64,000 bases of DNA from Pontiellaceae bacterium B12227 (lineage in GTDB: Bacteria; Verrucomicrobiota; Kiritimatiellia; Kiritimatiellales; Pontiellaceae), in contig JAROAZ010000026.1 in assembly GCA_029432775.1 (NCBI GenBank), forward strand, positions 34,285-98,284, read 5' to 3'. Shown here piece by piece: positions 6,607 to 15,936 of the stretch. Every line of letters begins with the position of its first letter. Position 1 is the first letter of the stretch. The position numbers and the translations under genes are program-made. The notes below the pieces were generated by a model that saw only the letters and a program-made list of their open reading frames with translations, ran no database searches and was not told the origin of the DNA.

Positions 6607-9600
6607 ATGAAATTAACCCGTCATGCGACCCTATCGAGTCTGATTATTCTCGCTGTTGTCGCTTCCACTCCACACGCCTCAGCCAACTCCTTTGATGATG
6701 GGACCACGAATAACATATCCTCTGACACAACCTACAATTCAGAAGTCTATGTGGGCTATTTCAATCCCGACAACGCACTGATTGTGGACAGTGGTGCAAC
6801 GCTTAAAGCTGGCGAAATCATTCTGGGAAACACGGAAGACTCCACGAACAATCTGGTTTCCATCATCGGCGATTCCCGCCTTATTGCCGGAGATGCAACG
6901 ACGAATGGTCTCACCACCGGTGGTATTGTTGTCGGGGACGCCGGCAGCAAAGCCGGAGTGAGCATTAACAACTCCTCGACCATGGAAGCTGAATATCTCT
7001 ACATCGGCTACGGTACAAATGACAGCGGCCGCGTTGAAGTGAACAATGAAGGCTCAGCACTCAACATCGCTCAGGATGCATATGTTGGATACAACGGATC
7101 CGACAACAGTCTGACCATCGGGGATGGTGCAGCACTTAAGGTCGACGGCATCCTCTCCGTTGGCGAAAACAGCTCGAATAATGCCGTTAATGTTTCCGGA
7201 ACAGTTTTTGTAAACACAACCAACAGCATCAAGGTGGCCGACGACAACTCCATTATCGTTAAGTCCGGCGGAACGCTGCAGGTTGGTGGAGATGTTGCAA
7301 CCGGCGATCTGGCTGATTTAGGCGTCGACCTCGAGACCGGCTCTTCTCTGGAACTCGGAGGTGCACTGACCCTTTCTCAGAACCGAATTGACGGCAGTCA
7401 TAACGTGATCCTGAACGGTGGCCTCTCGGCCGACACGGCTGAATGGCAGTCCTCTTCGGTCACCATCATCGGTCGCGATTCCTCTAACAACTCTCTGACC
7501 TTCACCAACGGCGCAGCCGGAACAGCCGATAGCATTCTTGATATCGGCCAGAACGAAGGTGCCAATAATAACCAACTGACGATTGGTGGCACGGGATCGG
7601 CCTTCATTGCAAACTCCGCCCTCTCCATCGGTAATAAAGGCAGAAACAATGCCGTGAACATTTCAGATGGCGGACAGCTTGATGGTCAGTCCGTATTCCT
7701 CGGCTTCAACAGTACGTCCACAGGAAATGAAATCAACGTCAACAGTAACGGAACCCTGAATCTGGCCAAGAACATGGTCGTTGGTAAAAACGGGGCTGCG
7801 AACAAACTGAATATTGACTATGGCCAGGTTTCCGTTGGCGAAGAGCTGGCCCTTGGCTTCGACAGCGCAAACAACCGGTATAATCAGGTTGGCGGAACCG
7901 CCACCGTGACCGGCAACTTCACGATTGGTGAAAAAGAAGGCGCCACCGGAGACACCGGCGACGTCAATCAAACCGATACGCCGCCCACAACCGGCAACCT
8001 CGCCATGGTAGGAACCAATGCTACCCTCAACATTCAGCAGAACCTGATTGTCGGTAAAGAAGGCGGCGGCAGCATTATGAACATTTATGATGGCGGCATC
8101 GTAAACGTTGACGGAGATGTCGCGATCGGAGAAGCAGCGGGTGATAACTACATTTTCCTCCAGCGCGACTCCAACACACAGTTCAATGTGAGCGGCGATT
8201 TGATTGTTGGAAAATCCGAAGAAGGCTCCAACCGCTTTGCTGCCTATGGCGGCACGGCTGACATTGGCGGCGACCTCCTCCTCGGCACAACCACCAACCA
8301 GCATACCGTTAAAAACTTTATCCACCTCGAATCTTCAAATGCAGTGCTCAAGGTGACCGGTTCACTTGAAATCGGCTCTGCCAATTCGCTCAACACCTTT
8401 GATGTTGTTGACGGAGCAACCGCCACGACCACCGACTTACTGGTCGGAGCCTATGAAGGCACCTCCAACAATACCGTTACCGTAAAAGGTGATCGTTCCT
8501 TATTGGAAGTGTCCGGAAACCTGGAAATCGGATCTTCCACCAGCGGTGGCAACAGCGTGATCCTGGAAAATGGCGGCACACTGGATGTTGCTCAAACCAG
8601 CATCATGATCGGCTCGACCAACGATTCCCTGACTGTGGCCGACGGCGGCATCCTGAAAACCCTCGGCTGGGATTGGGATCTTCAGACGGGGCTCGCCACG
8701 AACATTGCTTTTGAAACCGGCTCGACGCTGCACATGAGCGGTGTGCTGAGCGGAACCAATATGGTCGAGGGCGGATTGAATTATGTCCTCGATGGTGCAG
8801 GTGCCTCGTGGGACCTTGGAACCAGCGACCTCTATATCGGAAACGAAACCAGCAACAACTCCCTTTCTCTTACCAACGGCGTCAATCTGGCCATCGCAGG
8901 CAACGCCTTTGTTAAAAATGAAGGAACCTTCAGCATCGATTCAACGTCGCAGGCACACATTGAAGGCGACTATGAGCAGGATTCAACTTCCACCCTCGCC
9001 ATCGGCGTGAGCAGCAACCAGATGACCAGCGGCAACATCAACCTCGTCGTTGATGGCAATGCGGAGTTCGGAAAAACGGATGATAATGAAAACAATCCAA
9101 TCATCCGCATTTTCGATGACGGCATCGGCGAATCCAATGAAGTTAAAATCGTACAGGCCGGAAGTCTCACAATCGATGGAGAAGAAGCCACTGCCGGTAA
9201 CTTTCAGGCAAACATTCACTCCAACCTGCTGTTCGGTTTCGATGTTACGCTGACGAATGATCTTTATACCTATATCATCCTCAACAACTTCAGAGAACTG
9301 AGCCTTGGCGATGCCATGAACCTTGAAGGCCAGTTGCTCGACGTTGCGAATCAAATTGACGCCATGGCAGACGATGGAGTTACCAATGCGGTGGCAATGC
9401 GAACGATCATCGATGGAATGAGCGGAAGCGCAGCAAATGCTTCTCTTGAAAACCTCTACGGTGAAAAGATGAGCTCTGTCCCCGCGAACAACATCATCAA
9501 TATGGGCATCCAGTCCGTCTCTGAACAGCTGACCATGCGGGCCGACAATACGCGCGACCGCACTGATTCATCCACAGCGCCTGAAGGAGCCGCCGGACCA

Positions 9601-10425
9601 CATGCACCCGAGCAGGAACTTCAGGGTTGGATTTCCGCCTTCGGAACCTGGGGCAACCAGGATGCATCTGGCGGATTTGACGGCTATGAAGCCAACGTTA
9701 GCGGATTCATGGTGGGTGCCGACCTTTCCGTTGCAGATAATGTTCTCGTCGGCCTGGCCGGAGGATCCAGCAGCGCAACCATTGACCAGAACGCAGGCTC
9801 TTCTTCTGATATCAAGTCGATCTATGCTGCGCTCTACGGCTCTGTCGGAACAGAGGACTGGTTCGGGGACATCAGCCTGATCTACGCAAACAGCGCGATT
9901 GACTCCCGGTTAGACCCGACCTTCGACACGACTGCTGAGTATGATGCGCAGAACTTTGCGGTTATGCTCGGCGGAGGAAAAGAATACGTCGGTAAATATC
10001 TGATCTTCACTCCTCAGGCATCCATCCTTGCCAACTACTACGCACAGTACAGCTATGAGGAAAAATCATCCGATGCGGTTGCCCGAAAGGTGTACAGCTT
10101 TAATCAGTTCTACGTGCAGAGTAACCTCGGAGCCAGCCTGGCCATGTACACCACCGCCGGCAATGTGACCTTCAAGCCGGAATTAAGTGCCTACTGGCAG
10201 CATGAGTGGAATGCGAATGAAGAAGACCTGGATTTCCGCCTGCAAGGCAGTTCAAATCGCTACACCATGCAACTTCAGGCTCCGGAAAAAGATATCCTTA
10301 AACTGGGCATAGGTTCTTCCGCCAAGTTCGGGGAATATCTCGAACTCCGTGCGGATCTCGACACCCGCATCGGCAAGAACTACAGCGACTACACCCTATT
10401 GGGTTCACTTCGCTACCAGTTCTAA
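6607..10425 (+). CDS. Autotransporter with beta-helix passenger and C-terminal barrel
   Basis: The 1272-residue protein starts with a signal peptide (MKLTRHATLSSLIILAVVAS, cut after about residue 26, ASA-NS). Residues about 30-900 are repeats of roughly 15-25 residues such as VGYNGSDNSLTIGDGAALKV and IGSSTSGGNSVILENGGTL, rich in Gly, Asn, Ser and Val, expected to form a right-handed parallel beta-helix. Residues about 1010-1272 form the autotransporter barrel (WISAFGTWGNQ, GGGKEYVGKY) ending LRYQF with a terminal Phe, the outer membrane assembly signal. It should be a type Va surface protein displayed by the barrel. No protease triad or adhesin motif is visible in the passenger. It is transcribed alone, with its own terminator at 10448. 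Confidence 0.9.
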   Translation: MKLTRHATLSSLIILAVVASTPHASANSFDDGTTNNISSDTTYNSEVYVGYFNPDNALIVDSGATLKAGEIILGNTEDSTNNLVSIIGDSRLIAGDATTNGLTTGGIVVGDAGSKAGVSINNSSTMEAEYLYIGYGTNDSGRVEVNNEGSALNIAQDAYVGYNGSDNSLTIGDGAALKVDGILSVGENSSNNAVNVSGTVFVNTTNSIKVADDNSIIVKSGGTLQVGGDVATGDLADLGVDLETGSSLELGGALTLSQNRIDGSHNVILNGGLSADTAEWQSSSVTIIGRDSSNNSLTFTNGAAGTADSILDIGQNEGANNNQLTIGGTGSAFIANSALSIGNKGRNNAVNISDGGQLDGQSVFLGFNSTSTGNEINVNSNGTLNLAKNMVVGKNGAANKLNIDYGQVSVGEELALGFDSANNRYNQVGGTATVTGNFTIGEKEGATGDTGDVNQTDTPPTTGNLAMVGTNATLNIQQNLIVGKEGGGSIMNIYDGGIVNVDGDVAIGEAAGDNYIFLQRDSNTQFNVSGDLIVGKSEEGSNRFAAYGGTADIGGDLLLGTTTNQHTVKNFIHLESSNAVLKVTGSLEIGSANSLNTFDVVDGATATTTDLLVGAYEGTSNNTVTVKGDRSLLEVSGNLEIGSSTSGGNSVILENGGTLDVAQTSIMIGSTNDSLTVADGGILKTLGWDWDLQTGLATNIAFETGSTLHMSGVLSGTNMVEGGLNYVLDGAGASWDLGTSDLYIGNETSNNSLSLTNGVNLAIAGNAFVKNEGTFSIDSTSQAHIEGDYEQDSTSTLAIGVSSNQMTSGNINLVVDGNAEFGKTDDNENNPIIRIFDDGIGESNEVKIVQAGSLTIDGEEATAGNFQANIHSNLLFGFDVTLTNDLYTYIILNNFRELSLGDAMNLEGQLLDVANQIDAMADDGVTNAVAMRTIIDGMSGSAANASLENLYGEKMSSVPANNIINMGIQSVSEQLTMRADNTRDRTDSSTAPEGAAGPHAPEQELQGWISAFGTWGNQDASGGFDGYEANVSGFMVGADLSVADNVLVGLAGGSSSATIDQNAGSSSDIKSIYAALYGSVGTEDWFGDISLIYANSAIDSRLDPTFDTTAEYDAQNFAVMLGGGKEYVGKYLIFTPQASILANYYAQYSYEEKSSDAVARKVYSFNQFYVQSNLGASLAMYTTAGNVTFKPELSAYWQHEWNANEEDLDFRLQGSSNRYTMQLQAPEKDILKLGIGSSAKFGEYLELRADLDTRIGKNYSDYTLLGSLRYQF

Positions 10426-10428
10426 AAT

Positions 10429-10443
10429 TTCCAATGATTGGAA
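10429..10443. repeat. TTCCAA-TGA-TTGGAA palindrome
   Basis: Exact copy 3 bases after the autotransporter stop, before its terminator. Confidence 0.9.
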
Positions 10444-10447
10444 ATAC

Positions 10448-10478
10448 AAAAGGGATCGCCTCGGCGATCCCTTTTTTT
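10448..10478 (+). terminator. Rho-independent terminator of the autotransporter gene
   Basis: AGGGATCGCC and GGCGATCCCT form a 10-bp stem with a two-base loop, followed by seven or more T. It lies 22 bases after the stop codon, just past an exact TTCCAA palindrome. The preceding A run also lets it serve the opposite strand. Confidence 0.92.
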
Positions 10479-10498
10479 AACCCTCTGGTTTCTGTCAG

Positions 10499-11347
10499 CT
10501 ACACCACATTGCAGCGTTGCTCTCCGACCCCTTCAACACCGATTTCCATGACATCGCCCGGAGCCAGCAGAATCTGCGGTTGGCGTGCCGACCCGATACC
10601 ATCTGGCGTACCGGTTGAAATGATATCACCGGGTAACAGCGTCATGCCCTGCGAGATATATTCAATCAGGAACGGAATCCTGAACATCATATCCGCCGTA
10701 TTTCCATCCTGCAGCGACACCCCGTTATGCATCTGCCAAACGCGCAGGTCTCCAATGTCTGGAACTTCGTCCGGAGTCACCAGAAAAGGGCCGAGCGGTG
10801 CAAAAGAATCAAAGCCCTTGCCCCTCAGCCACTGACTGTTTGATTTCTGAACAATCCGCTCCGTCACATCATTCATCACGGTGTATCCGGCCACATAATC
10901 CATGGCATCCTCTTTCCGGACCCCGAAAGCCGTCTTCCCGATCACAACAGCAAGTTCTGCCTCGCCATCCACCACCTGCGCCTCAGCCGGAAGAACAACC
11001 GGATCAAACGGACCGTTAATGGCCGAAGTTGCCTTGGAAAACAGAATGGGTTCGGTTGGAATATCATGCCCGAACTCCCTGGCATGGTCTGCATAGTTTG
11101 CACCTACGCAGATAATTTTAGAAGGCCGCGCAACCGGCGGACCAAGGCGGATGCCTTCCGACGTAACATACTTTGCACCCGGATCCGCCAGCAAAATCCG
11201 CAATTGCTCAAATCCATTATGCGAGAAAAAGTGTTCATTATAGTCCTCAATATGAAAAGCCAGAGCCCGCACATCCAGAATTGTTCCATCATCCATCCAA
11301 AGGCCCGGACGCTCTTTTCCCTTTTCACCAAACCGACATAGTTTCAT
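10499..11347 (-). CDS. Fumarylacetoacetate hydrolase-family protein
   Basis: The 282-residue protein has the two-part FAH layout: a short N-terminal region (MKLCRFGEKGKERPGLWMDDG) and a catalytic domain starting near residue 70 (KIICVGANYADHAREFG). The acidic metal ligands in VVDGEAELAVVIGK and the LLPGDIISTGTPDGIG motif are present. The closest well-known relatives are ureidoglycolate lyase-like and 2,4-diketo-3-deoxy-L-fuconate hydrolase enzymes, which cleave or hydrolyse keto acids with Mg2+. The substrate cannot be fixed from sequence; a sugar-acid role is plausible given other carbohydrate genes in the window. It stands alone, divergent from the SRAP gene. Confidence 0.88.
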   Translation of the reverse strand: MKLCRFGEKGKERPGLWMDDGTILDVRALAFHIEDYNEHFFSHNGFEQLRILLADPGAKYVTSEGIRLGPPVARPSKIICVGANYADHAREFGHDIPTEPILFSKATSAINGPFDPVVLPAEAQVVDGEAELAVVIGKTAFGVRKEDAMDYVAGYTVMNDVTERIVQKSNSQWLRGKGFDSFAPLGPFLVTPDEVPDIGDLRVWQMHNGVSLQDGNTADMMFRIPFLIEYISQGMTLLPGDIISTGTPDGIGSARQPQILLAPGDVMEIGVEGVGEQRCNVV

Positions 11348-11428
11348 TGCTGTTCTCCAAATAAATATCCTGCATCCAGATTAACGGGGTTGCATCATTT
11401 CGCAATACGTATTACCAAATACGTTCTT

Positions 11429-12082
11429 ATGTGCGGACGTTTTACACAGACCAAAGAGCGAAAAGAAGTGCTTGAGCAACTGGCGGACATTGAACTGCCC
11501 CCGCTCTTTCACGGACGCTATAATGTTGCGCCCACGCAGAAGGTCGCTGTCATCCGTCAGCAGACCCCATCCCTGGCGGAGGAATGTATCTGGGGATTTG
11601 AAAACCCCCGCTCGGCCGGCGTGGTCATTAACGCCCGTTCGGAAACCCTGTCGGAACGGGTGATGTTTAAAAACCTGCTCTATTCCAACCGCTGCATCGT
11701 TCCCGCCGACGGCTTTTATGAGTGGAAAGGAAAACAGCCCTACTACTTCCAGACGTTGGAAAAAAATATTTTCGGTTTTGCCGGTCTTTGGCAAAACGGG
11801 CGCTGTGTAATCATTACCCGCGCAGCTGACCAAAACATGCAGGGGATTCACGATCGCATGCCGATCATCCTCCCTCCTGCACAATGGAAAGAATGGCTCA
11901 TGGTTCAGCCCCGAGGTAAATCCAGCGCCACGATCGTCACACTGGATTTACCTTCGACCCCCGAAATACTGACAGCCCGCCCCGTCGCACGCCGCGTCAA
12001 TAAAGTGGCCAACGACGACCCCGAATGCCTCGACACCGGCGAGGTGCAAACCGACTTATCCTTGTTTCCTGATGAGGCATGA
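11429..12082 (+). CDS. SRAP/YedK-HMCES family abasic-site protein
   Basis: The 217-residue protein starts MCGRFTQTKERKE; Cys2 becomes N-terminal after Met removal and forms the thiazolidine crosslink to abasic sites in single-stranded DNA, as known for YedK/HMCES. Supporting residues are Asn in VINARSET, Glu in ADGFYEWKGK and His in IHDRMP. The ATG at 11429 is chosen because the family requires Cys at position 2; the open frame extends to 11390. It protects stalled replication forks. No LexA box is visible upstream, despite the SOS-response name of the family. aroQ follows after 30 bases. Confidence 0.95.
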   Translation: MCGRFTQTKERKEVLEQLADIELPPLFHGRYNVAPTQKVAVIRQQTPSLAEECIWGFENPRSAGVVINARSETLSERVMFKNLLYSNRCIVPADGFYEWKGKQPYYFQTLEKNIFGFAGLWQNGRCVIITRAADQNMQGIHDRMPIILPPAQWKEWLMVQPRGKSSATIVTLDLPSTPEILTARPVARRVNKVANDDPECLDTGEVQTDLSLFPDEA

Positions 12083-12112
12083 TTTAGTTTTTTCCAACCT
12101 TTGGAGGATGTA

Positions 12113-12547
12113 ATGAAAATTTTAGTACTGAACGGACCCAACCTGAACCTGCTCGGAACCCGGGAACCGGAAATCTACGGCTATGAAACACTGGCCGATA
12201 TTGAGACCGAAATGAAAAATGTTTTCCCGGAGGTTGAAATTGAGTTCAAACAATCAAACTCCGAAGCGGATCTGATTACCTGGATCGGCGCAACGCGCGG
12301 GGCCTATGATGGAATTATCATTAACCCGGCCGCCCTCACCCACACCAGCCTGGGCCTCTGTGATGCACTTAAAGCGGTTGCCGATGTGGTTCCTGCCGTT
12401 GAAATTCATTTAAGCAATACTCACACGCGGGAAGAGATTCGCCATAAGAGTCTCACTGCTCCGGCCTGTATCGGTCAGATTATGGGCTTTCAGGGATTCG
12501 GCTACACGCTCGCGTTGCGTGCGTTAGTGAATAAACTAAACGCTTAA
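12113..12547 (+). CDS. aroQ: 3-dehydroquinate dehydratase, type II
   Basis: The 144-residue protein catalyses the third step of the shikimate pathway. It has NGPNLNLLGTREPEIYG with the active-site Tyr, the FKQSNSEADLITWI segment, and the His-containing VEIHLSNTHTREEIRHKS motif, all typical of dodecameric type II enzymes. The ATG at 12113 follows GGAGG; a TTG at 12101 is in frame but would lie within the ribosome binding site. A near-exact copy of the TTCCAA palindrome (12092-12106) overlaps that binding site. The stop codon overlaps the stop of convergent holB in a shared TTAA. Confidence 0.96.
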   Translation: MKILVLNGPNLNLLGTREPEIYGYETLADIETEMKNVFPEVEIEFKQSNSEADLITWIGATRGAYDGIIINPAALTHTSLGLCDALKAVADVVPAVEIHLSNTHTREEIRHKSLTAPACIGQIMGFQGFGYTLALRALVNKLNA

Positions 12548-13530
12548 CGACGAACAAGCTTACGGAAGGCTTCATCGAAAATCTGCATGGCCGGGATATT
12601 CCGGTCCAGCCGGCGGGAGATCGCTTCGATTTCCTGCATGGCTTTCAGGGCCGACCCTTGCGTGTGCAGTTTCGCCTGTTGCTCCAGCATATTCCAATCG
12701 TTGGAAAAGATCAGATTTTCCTGCTCAATACCTGATGTGAGCAAGAGTACATCCCGCTGCCAATCCAGCATCACCCGGAATACATCGGCCTGGACCTCTT
12801 TCAGCCGAGCATTCGTCCGCGCCTCCAGTATGACCTTCAGCTTGGATTCATCCAACGCTTCGTCGTTTTGATCCAGCTCTTCGATAACCGCGTCTGCAAT
12901 GCCCTCTTTAACGACATCCAGAATTCCCTTCAACTGACTGGCCAAACGCGCTGCATCGAGCCCTCCCGTTGGCGGAAGACAATGAAGGATGTTCATGAGA
13001 GGTTCATGCCACAGTTCATTAACCGCATTGGCATTTCCTTCAGAAAGCACAATTTTCTGGCAGCGCGAAATGATGGTGGGCAATAAGGACTGTGCAGAGT
13101 CGGTTACCAATAAAAGAATACTTTTCGGCGGCGGCTCTTCCAGCGTTTTAAGGAGTGCATTTTCAGAACTTTCATTCATGCAGTCCGCAGAAAGTATAAC
13201 GCCCGCCTTCCAGCCCCCGTCAAACGAAGTCTGAGACATGCGCCTGATCAGGCCGCGGACATCATCTGCCAGAATTTGGCGGGATTTACTCTGCGGCTCA
13301 ATCCAAAGCGTATCCACATGCTTGTGGGCTTCCACCTGACGGCAACCTGTACATTCATTGCAGGGTTTTTCGGCTCTTTCGCAGAACAGAAGCTTCAGAA
13401 ACGATTCCGCAAAATGCAGGGCATTACCCCGGGGGGATCCGACAATGGTGTAGGCATGCGCCAACCGGCCGGATTGAAATCCGTTCTTAATCCCGTCCCA
13501 GGCCTCGGCATGCATATCGACCACTTCCAT
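12544..13530 (-). CDS. holB: DNA polymerase III delta-prime subunit
   Basis: The 328-residue protein is a clamp-loader AAA+ subunit. It has LAHAYTIVGSPRGNALHFAE in place of a functional P-loop (the GKT is degenerate, normal for delta-prime), a zinc module CNECTGCRQ, the NALLKTLEEPP motif, and the SRC motif in TIISRCQKI. It lies in the same run as tmk, a pairing conserved in many bacteria. The start could instead be the second Met at about 13515, which has a GGAAG site upstream. An exact TTCCAA palindrome sits inside the gene at 12692. Confidence 0.92.
   Translation of the reverse strand: MEVVDMHAEAWDGIKNGFQSGRLAHAYTIVGSPRGNALHFAESFLKLLFCERAEKPCNECTGCRQVEAHKHVDTLWIEPQSKSRQILADDVRGLIRRMSQTSFDGGWKAGVILSADCMNESSENALLKTLEEPPPKSILLLVTDSAQSLLPTIISRCQKIVLSEGNANAVNELWHEPLMNILHCLPPTGGLDAARLASQLKGILDVVKEGIADAVIEELDQNDEALDESKLKVILEARTNARLKEVQADVFRVMLDWQRDVLLLTSGIEQENLIFSNDWNMLEQQAKLHTQGSALKAMQEIEAISRRLDRNIPAMQIFDEAFRKLVRR
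12692..12706. repeat. TTCCAA-TCG-TTGGAA palindrome
   Basis: Exact copy inside holB, encoding SNDWN on the minus strand. Confidence 0.9.
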
Positions 13531-13531
13531 C

Positions 13532-14170
13532 TTAAAGCAACGCCCCTTTTACCGCATTCCAGATATCTTCAGCCACCTCTTCAATGAAACGGTCGGCATT
13601 GATGATGCAAAATCGGTTCGGTTCCCGTTCGGCCAGTTGATGATAGCCGTCACGGACCTTATGGTGGAAATCGCGGGCTTCCTGCTCAAACCGATCATGC
13701 GACTCGTCGGAATCAGCATACCTCTCTTCAAGACGACGGAAGCCGGCCTCGATATCCAGATCAAGCAGTAAGGTCAAATCCGGCTTCCGCTCATAGATGG
13801 CGAATTCATTGACCGCATCCAACGTAGCAATGTCCATTCCACGGGCAAAGCCCTGATACGCCATGGTGGAGTCGATAAAACGGTCGCAGAGTACCCAGCC
13901 CCCGTTTCCAAGGGCTGGAAGGATGACCCGATCCATCAATTGAGCCCGGCTTGCAGTAAAAAGCAATAACTCGGCCCGATCGCAAAGCGGTTCTCCGGCG
14001 GCATCGTGCTGCAGCAAATTACGAATCTGCTCCCCGGTGGCCGTTCCGCCGGGCTCTCGGGTACAGGTGATCTCGATCCCCTGCTCCTCCAGCTTTTCAA
14101 CCAACAAACGGATCTGCGTGGACTTTCCACTGCCTTCCGGACCTTCAAACGTGATGAATTTACCGGGCAT
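13532..14170 (-). CDS. tmk: Thymidylate kinase
   Basis: The 212-residue enzyme phosphorylates dTMP to dTDP. It starts MPGKFITFEGPEGSGKSTQI with the P-loop, has the TREPGGTATGEQIR motif, the DR(F/Y) motif in VLCDRFIDSTMAYQG and the LID region near REERYADSDESHDRFE. It lies one base after cysS and one base before holB, so the run is almost certainly one transcript. Confidence 0.97.
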   Translation of the reverse strand: MPGKFITFEGPEGSGKSTQIRLLVEKLEEQGIEITCTREPGGTATGEQIRNLLQHDAAGEPLCDRAELLLFTASRAQLMDRVILPALGNGGWVLCDRFIDSTMAYQGFARGMDIATLDAVNEFAIYERKPDLTLLLDLDIEAGFRRLEERYADSDESHDRFEQEARDFHHKVRDGYHQLAEREPNRFCIINADRFIEEVAEDIWNAVKGALL

Positions 14171-14171
14171 G

Positions 14172-15572
14172 CTAAAGTTTTCTGAGTTTAGGCCCTTCAG
14201 GCGTGTCCTTTACGGTCCAGCCCAGTTCGGCGAGACGGTCGCGGATCCGGTCGGATTCGCCCCAGTCTTTTTCAGTACGGGCCACAGTACGGGCTTTGAG
14301 CAATTCCGTTACTTCTTCGGAAACCTCTTCCTCTGGCGGAATCAGAAGTCCAAGAACAGCATCGAGCTCTTTCCAAAGGTTGGAAACCGCCAGCGCCTCT
14401 TTTCCAGTCATTGGAGACTCAGCCATGGCCTTATTACCGGCATGGACCGTATCGAAAACCGCAGCCATGGCCCCGGAAATGTTCATATCGTCATCCATGG
14501 CCTCGGCAAACTTCGCACGACTGTTCCGGGCCCACGTCGGCAGTTCTCCTGCTTCGGTTTCGGATCCCACGGCTTCCATGACATTCGCATAGAACTCGTC
14601 GAGGCGTTTTAATGCAGAGCGGTTTGCATCCAGCGACTTAAAGGCGAAGTTGAGCGACTGACGATAGTGCGAAGAGAGCAGTTCATAACGAACTTCCCGT
14701 CCGGTGTAGCCCATGTCGAGAATCTCGCGCAGGGTATAGAAGTTACCTAGCGATTTGGACATTTTCTTGCCGTCGACAACCAGATAGCCGCAGTGCATCC
14801 AGTATTTTGAATAGGTTTTACCGGATGCTGCTTCAGACTGAGCAATTTCATCTTCGTGATGCGGAAAGATGTTGTCCACACCACCGGTATGGATATCGAA
14901 ACTATCTCCGAGCAGCTTCATGCTCATCGCAGAGCATTCGATATGCCAGCCCGGACGGCCTCTACCCCAGGGGGAATCCCAAACCACATCACCGTCTTCA
15001 GGAACATAGGCCTTCCAGAGCGCAAAGTCGGCCGCATTATCTTTATCGTATTCATCCTGATCCACCCGGGCACCGGACTGCATGCCCTCACGGTCCAAGT
15101 GGGCCAGCTTTCCGTATTCTTCAAACTTATCAATGCTGTAGTAAACAGATCCGTCTTCCGATTGGTAGGCATAGCCCTTTTCAAAGAGCGTTTCGATGAT
15201 GGAGATCATTTCCGGAATATAATCCGTTGCGGCCGGATAGTGTTCGGCCGGTTCAATGTACAGTTTTGCAAGGTCGGTAAAAAAAGCGTCGATATAGGTC
15301 TTGGTGTATTCCTTTAATGGCAGACCCTGCTCAATAGATGAGCGAATAGTTTTATCATCAACATCCGTCAGATTCTGAACCTGCGTCACACCAAAACCAC
15401 AGAATTTAATGTATCTGCGTAACAGATCCTCAAACATATAGGCTCGGAAGTTTCCGATGTGAGCGTAGTTATAAACGGTGGGTCCGCAGGTGTACATACG
15501 CACATGCTTGCCATCCATAGGAACCAGCTCTTCCTTGCTCCGGCTCATGGTGTTGTAAATTCTGAACGCCAT
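14172..15572 (-). CDS. cysS: Cysteinyl-tRNA synthetase
   Basis: The 466-residue class I synthetase charges tRNA-Cys. It has the zinc/substrate cysteine in MYTCGPTVYNYAHIGNFRAY with the HIGN form of the HIGH signature, the GRPGWHIECSAM zinc region, HHEDEIAQSEA, and the KMSKSLGNFYT loop. Length is normal. It shares its stop/start region with rsfS (one base overlap at 15572) and is followed after one base by tmk. One exact TTCCAA palindrome (14371) and a two-mismatch relative (14402) fall inside it. Confidence 0.98.
   Translation of the reverse strand: MAFRIYNTMSRSKEELVPMDGKHVRMYTCGPTVYNYAHIGNFRAYMFEDLLRRYIKFCGFGVTQVQNLTDVDDKTIRSSIEQGLPLKEYTKTYIDAFFTDLAKLYIEPAEHYPAATDYIPEMISIIETLFEKGYAYQSEDGSVYYSIDKFEEYGKLAHLDREGMQSGARVDQDEYDKDNAADFALWKAYVPEDGDVVWDSPWGRGRPGWHIECSAMSMKLLGDSFDIHTGGVDNIFPHHEDEIAQSEAASGKTYSKYWMHCGYLVVDGKKMSKSLGNFYTLREILDMGYTGREVRYELLSSHYRQSLNFAFKSLDANRSALKRLDEFYANVMEAVGSETEAGELPTWARNSRAKFAEAMDDDMNISGAMAAVFDTVHAGNKAMAESPMTGKEALAVSNLWKELDAVLGLLIPPEEEVSEEVTELLKARTVARTEKDWGESDRIRDRLAELGWTVKDTPEGPKLRKL
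14371..14385. repeat. TTCCAA-AGG-TTGGAA palindrome
   Basis: Exact copy inside cysS, encoding SNLWK on the minus strand. Confidence 0.9.
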
Positions 15573-15928
15573 TATTCACTCTCCTTAAAATCTACAGAGG
15601 GTGCATCCTTCCACAGCTTTTCCAGATCATAAAACTCACGGAGTTCGCTCTCGAAGATATGAACCATCACTCCGTGGTAGTCCATGATCATCCATCCGCT
15701 TTCAGGGACCCCTTCTTTATGATACCCCTTAAAACCTGCATCTTTAAATAATCGCTGCAACCCATCGTATAGCGATTTGAGATGCGGCTTATTCGCTCCC
15801 GTTGCAATGATAAAATAATCAGCAATATTGGCATGCTCCCGCAGATCCAGCGTTACGATATCTTCAGCTTTGCGGTCATCCAGAAACGTGATGACTTCGT
15901 TGATAATTTCCTGATCTGTCTTTTCCAT
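15572..15928 (-). CDS. rsfS: Ribosomal silencing factor RsfS
   Basis: The 118-residue protein belongs to the RsfS/Iojap family that binds L14 and blocks subunit joining in slow growth. It has VTLDLREHANIADYFIIATGANKPH and the C-terminal SGWMIMDYHGVMVHIFESELREFYDLEKLW signature split around conserved Asp, Tyr and His residues. The ATG at 15928 follows AGAGGA; a TTG further up is in frame but unlikely. It lies 8 bases after nadD, the standard nadD-rsfS pair. Confidence 0.96.
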   Translation of the reverse strand: MEKTDQEIINEVITFLDDRKAEDIVTLDLREHANIADYFIIATGANKPHLKSLYDGLQRLFKDAGFKGYHKEGVPESGWMIMDYHGVMVHIFESELREFYDLEKLWKDAPSVDFKESE

Positions 15929-15936
15929 ATTTCCTC

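Noticed and set aside
6900..9000. Repeated segments suggestive of a CRISPR array
   Set aside because: The periodicity is that of the translated beta-helix repeats in a single long frame; there are no identical spaced repeats.
11348..11428. LexA box in front of the SRAP/YedK gene
   Set aside because: Inspection of the gap shows no CTGT-N8-ACAG sequence.
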